Below, piece by piece: positions 24,101 to 36,408 of a stretch of DNA of 64,000 nucleotides; position 1 is the first letter of the stretch; every line of letters begins with the position of its first letter. A program made the position numbers and the translations under genes. The DNA is from Antedon mediterranea (lineage: Eukaryota > Echinodermata > Crinoidea > Comatulida > Antedonidae), in the NCBI RefSeq assembly GCF_964355755.1, contig NC_092671.1:21356001-21420000 (forward strand), in the 5' to 3' direction. The notes beneath the pieces were generated by a model. The model did no database searches. It was given only the letters and a program-made list of their open reading frames with translations, and was not told the DNA's origin.

Positions 24101-24766
24101 AAAACTTGTTAACATAAAAACATCAAAGTGTACAGAATAGCTTCAAATCGCATTTGGAGACGTTTTAGACCATTTTGTGATTTTCGAAAAAACTTGTTAA
24201 CATAAAAACACCAAAGTGCTTAGAATAGCTTCAAATCGCATTAGGAGACGTTTTAGACCATTTTGTGATTTTCGAAAAAACTTGTTAACATAAAAACACC
24301 AAAGTGCTTAGAATAGCTTCAAATCGCATTTGGAGACGTTTTAGACCATTTTGTGATTTTCGAAAAAACTTGTTAACATAAAAACACCAAAATGTTTAGA
24401 ATAGCTTCAAATCGCATTTGGAGACGTTTTAGACCATTTTGTGATTTTCGAAAAAACTTGTTAACACAAAAACACCAAAGTGATTAGAATAGCTTCAAAT
24501 CGCATTTGGAGACGTTTTAGACCATTTTGTGCATTTCGATGAAACTTGGTTACGCAAAAACATCAAAGTGCTTAAAATCACATTATAAACCGTTTTAGAC
24601 CATTTTGAGCATATCGATAACACTTTTCACACAAAAACATCAAAGAGCACAATATAGCTTAATATCGTATTTAAAAACGTTTTAGACCATTTTGAGCATT
24701 TCGACAAAACTTTTTCACACAAAACACCAAAGTGCTTAGAATAGCTTCAAATCGCATTTGGAGACG

Positions 24767-25979
24767 TTTTAGACCATTTTGTGATTTTCGAAAAAACTTG
24801 TTAACATAAAAACATCAAAGTGCTAAGAATAGTTTCAAATCGAATTTGGAGACATTTTAGACCAATTAGTGATTTTCGAAAAAACTTGGTTACACAAAAA
24901 CATCAAAGTGGTTAAAATCACATTATAAACCGTTTTAGACCATTTTGAGCATTTCGATAACACTTTTAACACAAAAACATCAAAGTGCTTAGAATAGCTT
25001 CAAATCGCATTTGGAGACGTTTTAGACCATTTTGTGATTTTCGAAAAAAACTTTTTAACATAAAAACACCAAACTGCTAAGAATAGCTTCAAATCGCATA
25101 TGGAGACAATTTAGACCATTTTGTGATTTTCGAAAAAACTTGTTAACATAAAAACACCAAAGTGCTTAGAATACCTTCAAATCGCATTTGGAGACATTTT
25201 AGACCATTTTGTGATTTTCGAAAAAACTTGTTAACATAAAAACATCAAAGTGCTAAGAATAGCTTCCAATCGCATTTGTAGACGTTTTAGACCATTTTGT
25301 GATTTTCGAAAACAACTTGTTAACATAAAAACACCAAAGTGCTTAGAATAGCTTCAAATCGCATTTGGAGACGTTTTAGACCATTTTGTGATTTTCGAAA
25401 AAACTTGTTAACATAAAAACATCAAAGTGCTAAGAATAGCTTCAAATCGAATTTGGAGACATTTTAGACCAATTAGTGATTTTCGAAAAAACTTGGTTAC
25501 ACAAAAACATCAAAGTGGTTAAAATCACATTATAAACCGTTTTAGACCATTTTGAGCATTTCGATAACACTTTTCACACAAAAACATCAAAGTGCTTAGA
25601 ATAGCTTCAAATCGCATTTGGAGACGTTTTAGACCATTTTGTGATTTTCGAAAAAAACTTTTTAACATAAAAACACCAAACTGCTAAGAATAGCTTCAAA
25701 TCGCATATGGAGACAATTTAGACCATTTTGTGATTTTCGAAAAAACTTGTTAACATAAAAACACCAAAGTGCTTAGAATACCTTCAAATCGCATTTGGAG
25801 ACATTTTAGACCATTTTGTGATTTTCGAAAAAACTTGTTAACATAAAAACATCAAAGTGCTAAGAATAGCTTCCAATCGCATTTGGAGACGTTTTAGACC
25901 ATTTTGTGATTTTCGAAAAAACTTGTTAACATAAAAACACCAAAGTGATTAGAATAGCTTCAAATCGCATTTGGAGACG
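24767..25979 (+). repeat. Doubled 7-monomer HOR (607 bp), second locus
   Basis: Bases 24,767-25,373 recur at 25,374-25,979. cgaatttgg lies at 24,841 and 25,448, a spacing of 607. The block copies the one at 784-1,996, including agtttcaaatcgaatttgg in the first unit and the one-base-shorter second unit. It is part of the block that precedes each SINE. Further copies lie at about 34.0-35.2 kb and 39.6-40.8 kb. Confidence 0.87.
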
Positions 25980-26067
25980 TTTTAGACCATTTTGTGCATT
26001 TCGATGAAACTTGGTTACGCAAAAACATCAAAGTGCTTAAAATAGCTTCAAATCGCATTTGGAGACG
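25980..26067 (+). repeat. Hybrid B/A monomer at a 339-bp deletion
   Basis: The first 58 bases are class B (gtgcatttcgatgaaac, ggttacgc, gtgcttaaaa) and the rest is class A (tagcttcaaatcgcatttgg). In the matching blocks before SINE copies 1, 3, 4 and 5, class B continues to its own 3' end and more monomers follow. The distance from a fixed marker to the SINE is 339 bp shorter here (2,508 against 2,847 bp for copy 3). This is a deletion junction made by recombination between monomers at the shared gcttaaaata/gcttagaata stretch. Confidence 0.8.
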
Positions 26068-26484
26068 TTTTAGACCATTTTGTGATTTTCGAAAAAACTT
26101 GTTAACATAAAAACACCAAAGTGCTTAGAATAGCTTCAAATCGCATTAGGAGACGTTTTAGACCATTTTGTGATTTTCGAAAAAACTTGTTAACATAAAA
26201 ACACCAAAGTGCTTAGAATAGCTTCAAATCGCATTTGGAGACGTTTTAGACCATTTTGTGATTTTCGAAAAAACTTGTTAACATAAAAAAAACAAAGTTC
26301 TTAAAATAGCTTCAAATCGCATTTGGAGACGTTTTAGACCATTTTGTGATTTTCGAAAAAACCTGTTAACATAAAAACACCAAAGTGTTTAGAAAAGCTT
26401 CAAATCGCATTTGGAGACGTTTTAGACCATTTTGGGATTTTCGAAAAAACTTGTTAACATAAAAACACCAAAGTGCTTAGAATA

Positions 26485-26561
26485 TGGCCGAGCGGTTAAG
26501 GCAGGGGCGCCGTTTATCGTACCTAAAGAGCCAACAACAACATCGGCAAGGGTTCGAGGCC
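26485..26561 (+). promoter_or_regulatory. Internal Pol III promoter of SINE copy 2
   Basis: The A box tggccgagcgg is at 26,485-26,495 and the B box ggttcgaggcc is at 26,551-26,561. Both are unchanged from copy 1. Whether the promoter is active within the array is unknown. Confidence 0.72.
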
Positions 26562-26837
26562 GACTCGCTCCTAGTTCTGGTGGTGGAACAAGTCTTCTCG
26601 GATAAGGACTATAAACCGTAGGTCCAGTGTACACAGTTATAACATGTGTGTACTTTAAAGAACCCAGTTCATTATTCGAAAAAGAGTAGGGGGTTACCCC
26701 GGTGAACTGGTTCACACAATAGCCTCTGTATCAGGGGGATTACCACCTATCTGATAGGACAGTGATTAATTCACTATTGGTAATCCTTGGCCACAGTGCC
26801 TAAAGACATAAAATAAAATAAAAATAAATAAATAAAT
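26485..26837 (+). mobile_element. tRNA-derived SINE, copy 2
   Basis: This element is identical in layout to the first copy, has the consensus tctcggataagg, and sits at the same base of the same monomer with the same aata at both ends. It is a passenger of the satellite block, not a separate insertion. Its flanks are rearranged: 339 bp are missing upstream near 26,038, and downstream the usual block stops near 27,170, where it joins a block like that at 19.4 kb. Confidence 0.88.
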
Positions 26838-29800
26838 AATAGCTTCAAATCGCATTTGGAGACGTTTTAGACCATTTTGTAATTTTCAAAAAAACTTGTT
26901 AACATAAAAACACCAAAGTTCTTAGAATAGCTTCAAATCGCATTTGGAGACGTTTTAGACCATTTTGTGCATTTCGATGAAACTTGGTTACACAAAAACA
27001 TCAAAGTGCTTAAAATCACATTATAAACCGTTTTAGACCATTTGAGCATTTCGATAACACTTTTCACACAAAAACATCAAAGTTCACAATATAGCTTAAT
27101 ATCCTATTTAAAAACGTTTTAGACCATTTTGAGCATTTCGACAAAACTTTTTCACACAAAACACCAAAGTTTACAGAATAGCTTCAAATCGCTTTTGGAG
27201 ACGTTTTAGACAATTTTGTGATTTTCGAAAAAACTTGTTAACATAAAAACACCAAAGTGCTTAGAATAGCTTCAAATCGCATTGGGAGACGTTTTAGACC
27301 ATTTTGTGATTTTCGAAAAAACTTGTTAACATAAAAACATCAAAGTGTACAGAATAGCTTCAAATCGCATTTGGAGACGTTTTAGACCATTTTGTGATTT
27401 TCGAAAAAACTTGTTAACATAAAAACACCAAAGTGCTTAGAATAGCTTCAAATCGCATTTGGAGACGTTTTAAACCATTTTGTGATTTTCGAAAAAACTT
27501 GTTAACATAAAAACACCAAAATGTTTAGAATAGCTTCAAATCGCATTTGGAGACGTTTTAGACCATTTTGTGATTTTCGAAAAAACTTGTTAACACAAAA
27601 ACACCAAAGTGATTAGAATAGCTTCAAATCGCATTTGGAGACGTTTTAGACCATTTTGTGATTTTCGAAAAAACTTGTTAACATAAAAACACCAAAGTGA
27701 TTAGAATAGCTTCAAATCGCATTTGGAGACGTTTTAGACCATTTTGTGCATTTCGATGAAACTTGGTTACGCAAAAACATCAAAGTGCTTAAAATCACAT
27801 TATAAACCGTTTTAGACCATTTTGAGCATATCGATAACACTTTTTACACAAAACACCAAAGTGATTAGAATAGCTTCAAATCGCATTTGGAGACGTTTTA
27901 GACCATTTTGTGATTTTCGACAAAACTTTTTCACACAAAACACCAAAAGCTTAGAATACCTTCAAATCGCATTTGGAGACGTTTTAGACCATTTTGTGAT
28001 TTTCGAAAAAACTTGTTAACATAAAAACATCAAAGTGTACAGAATAGCTTCAAATCGCATTTGGAGACGTTTTAGACCATTTTGTGATTTTCGAAAAAAC
28101 TTGTTAACATAAAAACACCAAAGTGCTTAGAATAGCTTCAAATCGCATTAGGAGACGTTTTAGACCATTTTGTGATTTTCGAAAAAACTTGTTAACATAA
28201 AAACACCAAAGTGCTTAGAATAGCTTCAAATCGCATTTGGAGACGTTTTAGACCATTTTGTGATTTTCGAAAAAACTTGTTAACATAAAAACACCAAAAT
28301 GTTTAGAATAGCTTCAAATCGCATTTGGAGACGTTTTAGACCATTTTGTGATTTTCGAAAAAACTTGTTAACACAAAAACACCAAAGTGATTAGAATAGC
28401 TTCAAATCGCATTTGGAGACGTTTTAGACCATTTTGTGCATTTCGATGAAACTTGGTTACGCAAAAACATCAAAGTGCTTAAAATCACATTATAAACCGT
28501 TTTAGACCATTTTGAGCATATCGATAACACTTTTCACACAAAAACATCAAAGAGCACAATATAGCTTAATATCGTATTTAAAAACGTTTTAGACCATTTT
28601 GAGCATTTCGACAAAACTTTTTCACACAAAACACCAAAGTGCTTAGAATAGCTTCAAATCGCATTTGGAGACGTTTTAGACCATTTTGTGATTTTCGAAA
28701 AAACTTGTTAACATAAAAACATCAAAGGGCTAAGAATAGCTTCAAATGGCATTTGGAAACATTTTAGAACAATTAGTGATTTTCGAAAAAACTTGGTTAC
28801 ACAAAAACATCAAAGTGGTTAAAATCACATTATAAACCGTTTTAGACCATTTTGAGCATTTCGATAACACTTTTTACACAAAAACATCAAAGTGCTTAGA
28901 ATAGCTTCAAATCGCATTTGGAGACGTTTTAGACCATTTTGTGATTTTTGAAAAAAACTTTTTAACATAAAAACACCAAACTGCTAAGAATAGCTTCAAA
29001 TCGCATATGGAGACAATTTAGACCATTTTGTGATTTTCGAAAAAACTTGTTAACATAAAAACACCAAAGTGCTTAGAATACCTTCAAATCGCATTTGGAG
29101 ACGTTTTAGACCATTTTGTGATTTTCCAAAAAACTTGTTAACATAAAAACATCAAAGTGTACAGAATAGCTTCAAATCGCATTTGGAGACGTTTTAGACC
29201 ATTTTGTGATTTTCGAAAAAACTTGTTAACATAAAAACACCAAAGTGCTTAGAATAGCTTCAAATCGCATTTGGAGACGTTTTAGACCAATTTGTGATTT
29301 TCGAAAAAACTTGGTTACACAAAAACATCAAAGTGGTTAAAAGCACATTATAAACCGTTTTAGACCATTTTGAGCATTTCGATAACACATTTCACACAAA
29401 AACATCAAAGAGCACAAAATAGCTTAATATCGTATTTAAAAACGTTTTAAACCATTTTGAGCATTTCGACAAAACTTTTTCACACAAAACACCAAAGTGT
29501 ACAGAATAGCTTCAAATCGCATTTGGAGACGTTTTAGACCATTTTGTGATTTTCGAAAAAACTTGTTAATATAAAAACACCAAAGTACTTAGAATAGCTT
29601 CAAATCGCATTTGGAGACGTTTTAGACCATTTTGTGATTTTCGAAAAAACTTGTTAACATAAAAACATCAAAGTGCTAAGAATAGCTTCCAATCGCATTT
29701 GGAGACATTTTAGACCAATTTGTGATTTTGGAAAAAACTTGGTTACACAAAAACATCAAAGTGCTTTAAATCACATTATAAACCGTTTTAGACCATTTTG

Positions 29801-32800
29801 AGCATTTCGATAACACATTTCACAAAAAAACATCAAAGAGCACAAAATAGCTTAATATCGTATTTAAAAACGTTTTAAACCATTTTGAGCATTTCGACAA
29901 AACTTTTTCACACAAAACACCAAAGTGTTTAGAAAAGCTTCAAATCGCATTTGGAGACGTTTTAGACCATTTTGGGATTTTCGAAAAAACTTGTTAACAT
30001 AAAAACACCAAAGTGCTTAGAATAGCTTCAAATCGCATTTGAAGACGTTTTAGACCATTTTGTAATTTTCGAAAAAACTTGTTAACATAAAAACACCAAA
30101 ATGTTTAGAATAGCTTCAAATCGCATTTGGAGACGTTTTAGACCATTTTGTGATTTTCGAAAAAACTTGTTAACACAAAAACACCAAAGTGATTAGAATA
30201 GCTTCAAATCGCATTTGGAGACGTTTTAGACCATTTTGTGATTTTCGAAAAAACTTGTTAACATAAAAACACCAAAGTGATTAGAATAGCTTCAAATCGC
30301 ATTTGGAGACGTTTTAGACCATTTTGTGCATTTCGATGAAACTTGGTTACGCAAAAACATCAAAGTAATAATCACATTATAAACAGTTTTAGACCATTTT
30401 GAGCATATCGATAAAACTTTTTACACAAAACACCAAAGTGCTTAGAATAGCTTCAAATCGCATTTGGAGACGTTTTAGACCATTTTGTGATTTTCGTCAA
30501 AACTTTTTCACACAAAACACCAAAGTGCTTAGAATACCTTCAAATCGCATTTGGAGACGTTTTAGACCATTTTGTGATTTTCGAAAAAACTTGTTAACAT
30601 AAAAACATCAAAGTGTACAGATTAGCTTCAAATCGCATTTGGAGACGTTTTAGACCATTTTGTGATTTTCGAAAAAACTTGTTAACATAAAAACACCAAA
30701 GTGCTTAGAATAGCTTCAAATCGCATTAGGAGACGTTTTAGACCATTTTGTTATTTTCGAAAAAACTTGTTAACATAAAAACACCAAAATGTTTAGAATA
30801 GCTTCAAATCGCATTTGTAGACGTTTTATACCATTTTGTGATTTTCGAAAAAACTTGTTAACACAAAAACACCAAAGTGATTAGAATAGCTTCAAATCGC
30901 ATTTGGAGACGTTTTAGACCATTTTGTGCCTTTCGATGAAACTTGGTTACGCAAAAACATCAAAGTGCTTAAAATCACATTATAAACCGTTTTAGACCAT
31001 TTTGAGCATATCGATAACACTTTTCACACAAAAACATCAAAGAGCACAATATAGCTTAATATCGTATTTAAAAACGTTTTAGACCATTTTGAGCAATTCG
31101 ACAAAACTTTTTCACACAAAACACCAAAGTGCTTAGAATAGCTTCAAATCGCATTTGGAGACGTTTTAGACCATTTTGTGATTTTCGAAAAAACTTGTTA
31201 ACATAAAAACATCAAAGGGCTAAGAATAGCTTCAAATCGCATTTGGAGAAATTTTAGACCAATTAGTGATTTTCGAAAAAACTTGGTTACACAAAAACAT
31301 CAAAGTGGTTAAAATCACATTATAAACCGTTTTAGACCATTTTGAGCATATCGATAAAATTTTTTACACAAAAACATCAAAGAGCACAAAATAGCTTAAT
31401 ATCGTATTTGGAAACGTTTTAGAACATTTTGTGATTTTCGAAAAAACTTGTTAACATAAAACACCAAAGTGTACAGAATAGCTTCAAATCGCATTTGGAG
31501 ACATTTTAGACCAATTTGTGATTTTCGAAAAAACTTGTTAACATAAAAACACCAAAGTGCTAAGAATAGCTTCAAATCGCATTTGGAGACATTTTAGACC
31601 AATTTGTGATTTTCGAAAAAACTTGGTTACACAAAAACATCAAAGTGCTTAAAATCACATTATAAAACCGTGTTAGACCATTTTGAGCATTTCGATAACA
31701 CTTTTCACACAAAAACATCAAAGAGCATAAAATAGGTTAATATCGTATTTAAAAACGTTTTAGACCATTTTGAGCATTTCGATGAAACTTGGTTACGCAA
31801 AAACATCAAAGTGCTTAAAATCACATTATAAACCGTTTTAGACCATTTTGAGCATATCGATAAAATTTTTTACACAAAAACATCAAAGAGCACAAAATAG
31901 CTTAATATCGTATTTGGAAACGTTTTAGAACATTTTGTGATTTTCGAAAAAACTTGTTAACATAAAACACCAAAGTGTACAGAATAGCTTCAAATCGCAT
32001 TTGGAGACATTTTAGACCAATTTGTGATTTTCGAAAAAACTTGTTAACATAAAAACACCAAAGTGCTAAGAATAGCTTCAAATCGCATTTGGAGACATTT
32101 TAGACCAATTTGTGATTTTCGAAAAAACTTGGTTACACAAAAACATCAAAGTGCTTAAAATCACATTATAAAACCGTTTTAGACCATTTTGGGCATTTCG
32201 ATAACACTTTTCACACAAAAACATCAAAGAGCATAAAATAGGTTAATATCGTATTTAAAAACGTTTTAGACCATTTTGAGCATTTCGACAAAACTTTTTC
32301 ACACAAAACACCAAAGTGTACAGAATAGCTTAATATCGTATTTAAAAACGTTTTAGACCATTTTGTGATTTTCGAAAAAACTTGTTAACATAAAAACACC
32401 AAAGTGCTTACAATAGCTTCAAATCGCATTAGGAGACGTTTTAGACCATTTTGTGATTTTCGAAAAAACTTGTTAACATAAAAACATCAAAGTGTACAGA
32501 ATAGCTTCAAATCGCATTTGGAGACGTTTTAGACCATTTTGTGATTTTCGAAAAAAACTTGTTAACATAAAAACACCAAAGTGCTTAGAATAGCTTCAAA
32601 TCGCATTTGGAGACGTTTTAGACCATTTTGTGATTTTCGAAAAAACTTGTTAATATAAAAACACCAAAGTACTTAGAATAGCTTCAAATCGCATTTGGAG
32701 ACGTTTTAAACCATTTTGTGATTTTCGAAAAAACTTGTTAACATAAAAACACCAAAATGTTTAGAATAGCTTCAAATCGCATTTGGAGACGTTTTAGACC

Positions 32801-35800
32801 ATTTTGTGATTTTCGAAAAAACTTGTTAACACAAAAACACCAAAGTGATTAGAATAGCTTCAAATCGCATTTGGAGACGTTTTAGACCATTTTGTGATTT
32901 TCGAAAAAACTTGTTAACATAAAAACACCAAAGTGATTAGAATAGCTTCAAATCGCATTTGGAGACGTTTTAGACCATTTTGTGATTTTCGAAAAAACTT
33001 GTTAACATAAAAACACCAAAGTGATTAGAATAGCTTCAAATCGCATTTGGAGACGTTTTAGACCATTTTGTGCATTTCGATGAAACTTGGTTACGCAAAA
33101 ACATCAATGTGCTTAAAATCACATTATAAACCGTTTTAGACCATTTTGAGCATATCCATAAAACTTTTTACACAAAACACCAAAGTGCTTAGAATAGCTT
33201 CAAATCGCATTTGGAGACGTTTTAGACCATTTTGTGATTTTCGACAAAACTTTTTCACACAAAACACCAAAGTGCTTAGAATACCTTCAAATCGCATTTG
33301 GAGACGTTTTAGACCATTTTGTGATTTTCGAAAAAACTTGTTAACATAAAAACATCAAAGTGTACAGAATAGCTTCAAATCGCATTTGGAGACGTTTTAG
33401 ACCATTTTGTGATTTTCGAAAAAACTTGTTAACATAAAAACACCAAAGTGCTTAGAATAGCTTCAAATCGCATTAGGAGACGTTTTAGACCATTTTGTGA
33501 TTTTCGAAAAAACTTGTTAACATAAAAACACCAAAGTGCTTAGAATAGCTTCAAATCGCATTTGGAGACGTTTTAGACCATTTTGTGATTTTCGAAAAAA
33601 CTTGTTAACATAAAAACACCAAAATGTTTAGAATAGCTTCAAATCGCATTTGGAGACGTTTTAGACCATTTTGTGATTTTCGAAAAAACTTGTTAACACA
33701 AAAACACCAAAGTGATTAGAATAGCTTCAAATCGCATTTGGAGACGCTTTAGACCATTTTGTGCATTTCGATGAAACTTGGTTACGCAAAAACATCAAAG
33801 TGCTTAAAATCACATTATAAACCGTTTTAGACCATTTTGAGCATATCGATAACACTTTTCACACAAAAACATCAAAGAGCACAATATAGCTTAATATCGT
33901 ATTTAAAAACGTTTTAGACCATTTTGAGCATTTCGACAAAACTTTTTCACACAAAACACCAAAGTGCTTAGAATAGCTTCAAATCGCATTTGGAGACGTT
34001 TTAGACCATTTTGTGATTTTCGAAAAACCTTGTTAACATAAAAACATCAAAGTGCTAAGAATAGTTTCAAATCGAATTTGGAGACATTTTAGACCAATTA
34101 GTGATTTTCGAAAAAACTTGGTTACACAAAAACATCAAAGTGGTTAAAATCACATTATAAACCGTTTTAGACCATTTTGAGCATTTCGATAACACTTTTC
34201 ACACAAAAACATCAAAGTGCTTAGAATAGCTTCAAATCGCATTTGGAGACGTTTTAGACCATTTTGTGATTTTCGAAAAAAACTTTTTAACATAAAAACA
34301 CCAAACTGCTAAGAATAGCTTCAAATCGCATATGGAGACAATTTAGACCATTTTGTGATTTTCGAAAAAACTTGTTAACATAAAAACACCAAAGTGCTTA
34401 GAATACCTTCAAATCGCATTTGGAGACATTTTAGACCATTTTGTGATTTTCGAAAAAACTTGTTAACATAAAAACATCAAAGTGCTAAGAATAGCTTCCA
34501 ATCGCATTTGTAGACGTTTTAGACCATTTTGTGATTTTCGAAAACAACTTGTTAACATAAAAACACCAAAGTGCTTAGAATAGCTTCAAATCGCATTTGG
34601 AGACGTTTTAGACCATTTTGTGATTTTCGAAAAAACTTGTTAACATAAAAACATCAAAGTGCTAAGAATAGCTTCAAATCGAATTTGGAGACATTTTAGA
34701 CCAATTAGTGATTTTCGAAAAAACTTGGTTACACAAAAACATCAAAGTGGTTAAAATCACATTATAAACCGTTTTAGACCATTTTGAGCATTTCGATAAC
34801 ACTTTTCACACAAAAACATCAAAGTGCTTAGAATAGCTTCAAATCGCATTTGGAGACGTTTTAGACCATTTTGTGATTTTCGAAAAAAACTTTTTAACAT
34901 AAAAACACCAAACTGCTAAGAATAGCTTCAAATCGCATATGGAGACAATTTAGACCATTTTGTGATTTTCGAAAAAACTTGTTAACATAAAAACACCAAA
35001 GTGCTTAGAATACCTTCAAATCGCATTTGGAGACATTTTAGACCATTTTGTGATTTTCGAAAAAACTTGTTAACATAAAAACATCAAAGTGCTAAGAATA
35101 GCTTCCAATCGCATTTGGAGACGTTTTAGACCATTTTGTGATTTTCGAAAAAACTTGTTAACATAAAAACACCAAAGTGATTAGAATAGCTTCAAATCGC
35201 ATTTGGAGACGTTTTAGACCATTTTGTGCATTTCGATGAAACTTGGTTACGCAAAAACATCAAAGTGCTTAAAATCACATTATAAACCGTTTTAGACCAT
35301 TTTGAGCATATCGATAACACTTTTTACACAAAACACCAAAGTGCTTAGAATAGCTTCAAATCGCATTTGGAGACGTTTTAGACCATTTTGTGATTTTCGA
35401 CAAAACTTTTTCACACAAAACACCAAAGTGCTTAGAATACCTTCAAATCGCATTTGGAGACGTTTTAGACCATTTTGTGATTTTCGAAAAAACTTGTTAA
35501 CATAAAAACATCAAAGTGTACAGAATAGCTTCAAATCGCATTTGGAGACGTTTTAGACCATTTTGTGATTTTCGAAAAAACTTGTTAACATAAAAACACC
35601 AAAGTGCTTAGAATAGCTTCAAATCGCATTTGGAGACGTTTTAGACCATTTTGTGATTTTCGAAAAAACTTGTTAACATAAAAACACCAAAGTGCTTAGA
35701 ATAGCTTCAAATCGCATTAGGAGACGTTTTAGACCATTTTGTGATTTTCGAAAAAACTTGTTAACATAAAAACACCAAAGTGCTTAGAATAGCTTCAAAT

Positions 35801-36055
35801 CGCATTTGGAGACGTTTTAGACCATTTTGTGATTTTCGAAAAAACTTGTTAACATAAAAAAAACAAAGTTCTTAAAATAGCTTCAAATCGCATTTGGAGA
35901 CGTTTTAGACCATTTTGTGATTTTCGAAAAAACCTGTTAACATAAAAACACCAAAGTGTTTAGAAAAGCTTCAAATCGCATTTGGAGACGTTTTAGACCA
36001 TTTTGGGATTTTCGAAAAAACTTGTTAACATAAAAACACCAAAGTGCTTAGAATA
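26838..36055 (+). repeat. 88-bp satellite array, segment 3
   Basis: This is 9.2 kb of continuous satellite. From 26.8 to 27.17 kb it is the SINE-downstream block. From about 27.17 to 29.2 kb it matches 19.4-21.4 kb at an offset of 7,790. From 29.3 to 31.0 kb it is a mix with agcacaaaatag class C monomers and the form with aagtaataatcac (near 30,366). From 31.07 kb begins the first 5,611-bp unit, which contains the 506-bp doublet and then the SINE-upstream block at 32.4-36.05 kb. No gene is visible. Confidence 0.97.
31309..32288 (+). repeat. 506-bp tandem doublet
   Basis: Bases 31,309-31,782 match 31,815-32,288 at an offset of 506. The doublet is tagged by gataaaattttttacac, tatttggaaacg and agcataaaataggttaat, which occur only here and in its 5,611-bp copy (a related tataaaaccg/ataggttaat stretch also lies at about 48.5 kb). 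The two copies differ at accgtgttag against accgttttag and at ttgagcat against ttgggcat. The junction is a hybrid monomer with catttcgatgaaac. Confidence 0.88.
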
Positions 36056-36132
36056 TGGCCGAGCGGTTAAGGCAGGGGCGCCGTTTATCGTACCTAAAGA
36101 GCCAACAACAACATCGGCAAGGGTTCGAGGCC
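36056..36132 (+). promoter_or_regulatory. Internal Pol III promoter of SINE copy 3
   Basis: The A box is at 36,056-36,066 and the B box at 36,122-36,132, with the same sequences as the other copies. Confidence 0.72.
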
Positions 36133-36408
36133 GACTCGCTCCTAGTTCTGGTGGTGGAACAAGTCTTCTCGGATAAGGACTATAAACCGTAGGTCCAGTG
36201 TACACAGTTATAACATGTGTGTACTTTAAAGAACCCAGTTCATTATTCGAAAAAGAGTAGGGGGTTACCCCGGTGAACTGGTTCACACAATAGCCTCTGT
36301 ATCAGGGGGATTACCACCTATCTGATAGGACAGTGATTAATTCACTATTGGTAATCCTTGGCCACAGTGCCTAAAGACATAAAATAAAATAAAAATAAAT
36401 AAATAAAT
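36056..36408 (+). mobile_element. tRNA-derived SINE, copy 3
   Basis: This copy has the consensus form with tctcggataagg and gggttaccccgg, the same insertion point, and the same aata at both ends. It lies in the first 5,611-bp unit. Its immediate downstream satellite is the usual block until the break near 36,676-36,706, where the second 5,611-bp unit begins. Confidence 0.88.

Larger units (their letters stand above)
3194..26484 (+). repeat. 88-bp satellite array, segment 2
   Basis: This is 23.3 kb of unbroken satellite in one orientation. From about 3.2 to 4.7 kb it is the SINE-downstream block, tagged by tttgtaattttcaaaaaaac and by the tcctattt form of class C. From 4.9 to 8.3 kb it holds three tandem 13-monomer HORs. 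From 8.3 to 10.7 kb it is a rearranged mix of the same monomers. At 10.75-14.76 kb lies a 1,892-bp tandem duplication, at 16.6-21.2 kb a 2,239-bp tandem duplication, and at 24.77-25.98 kb a doubled 607-bp unit. The stretch 23-26.4 kb is the SINE-upstream block. No gene or other insertion is visible. Confidence 0.97.
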
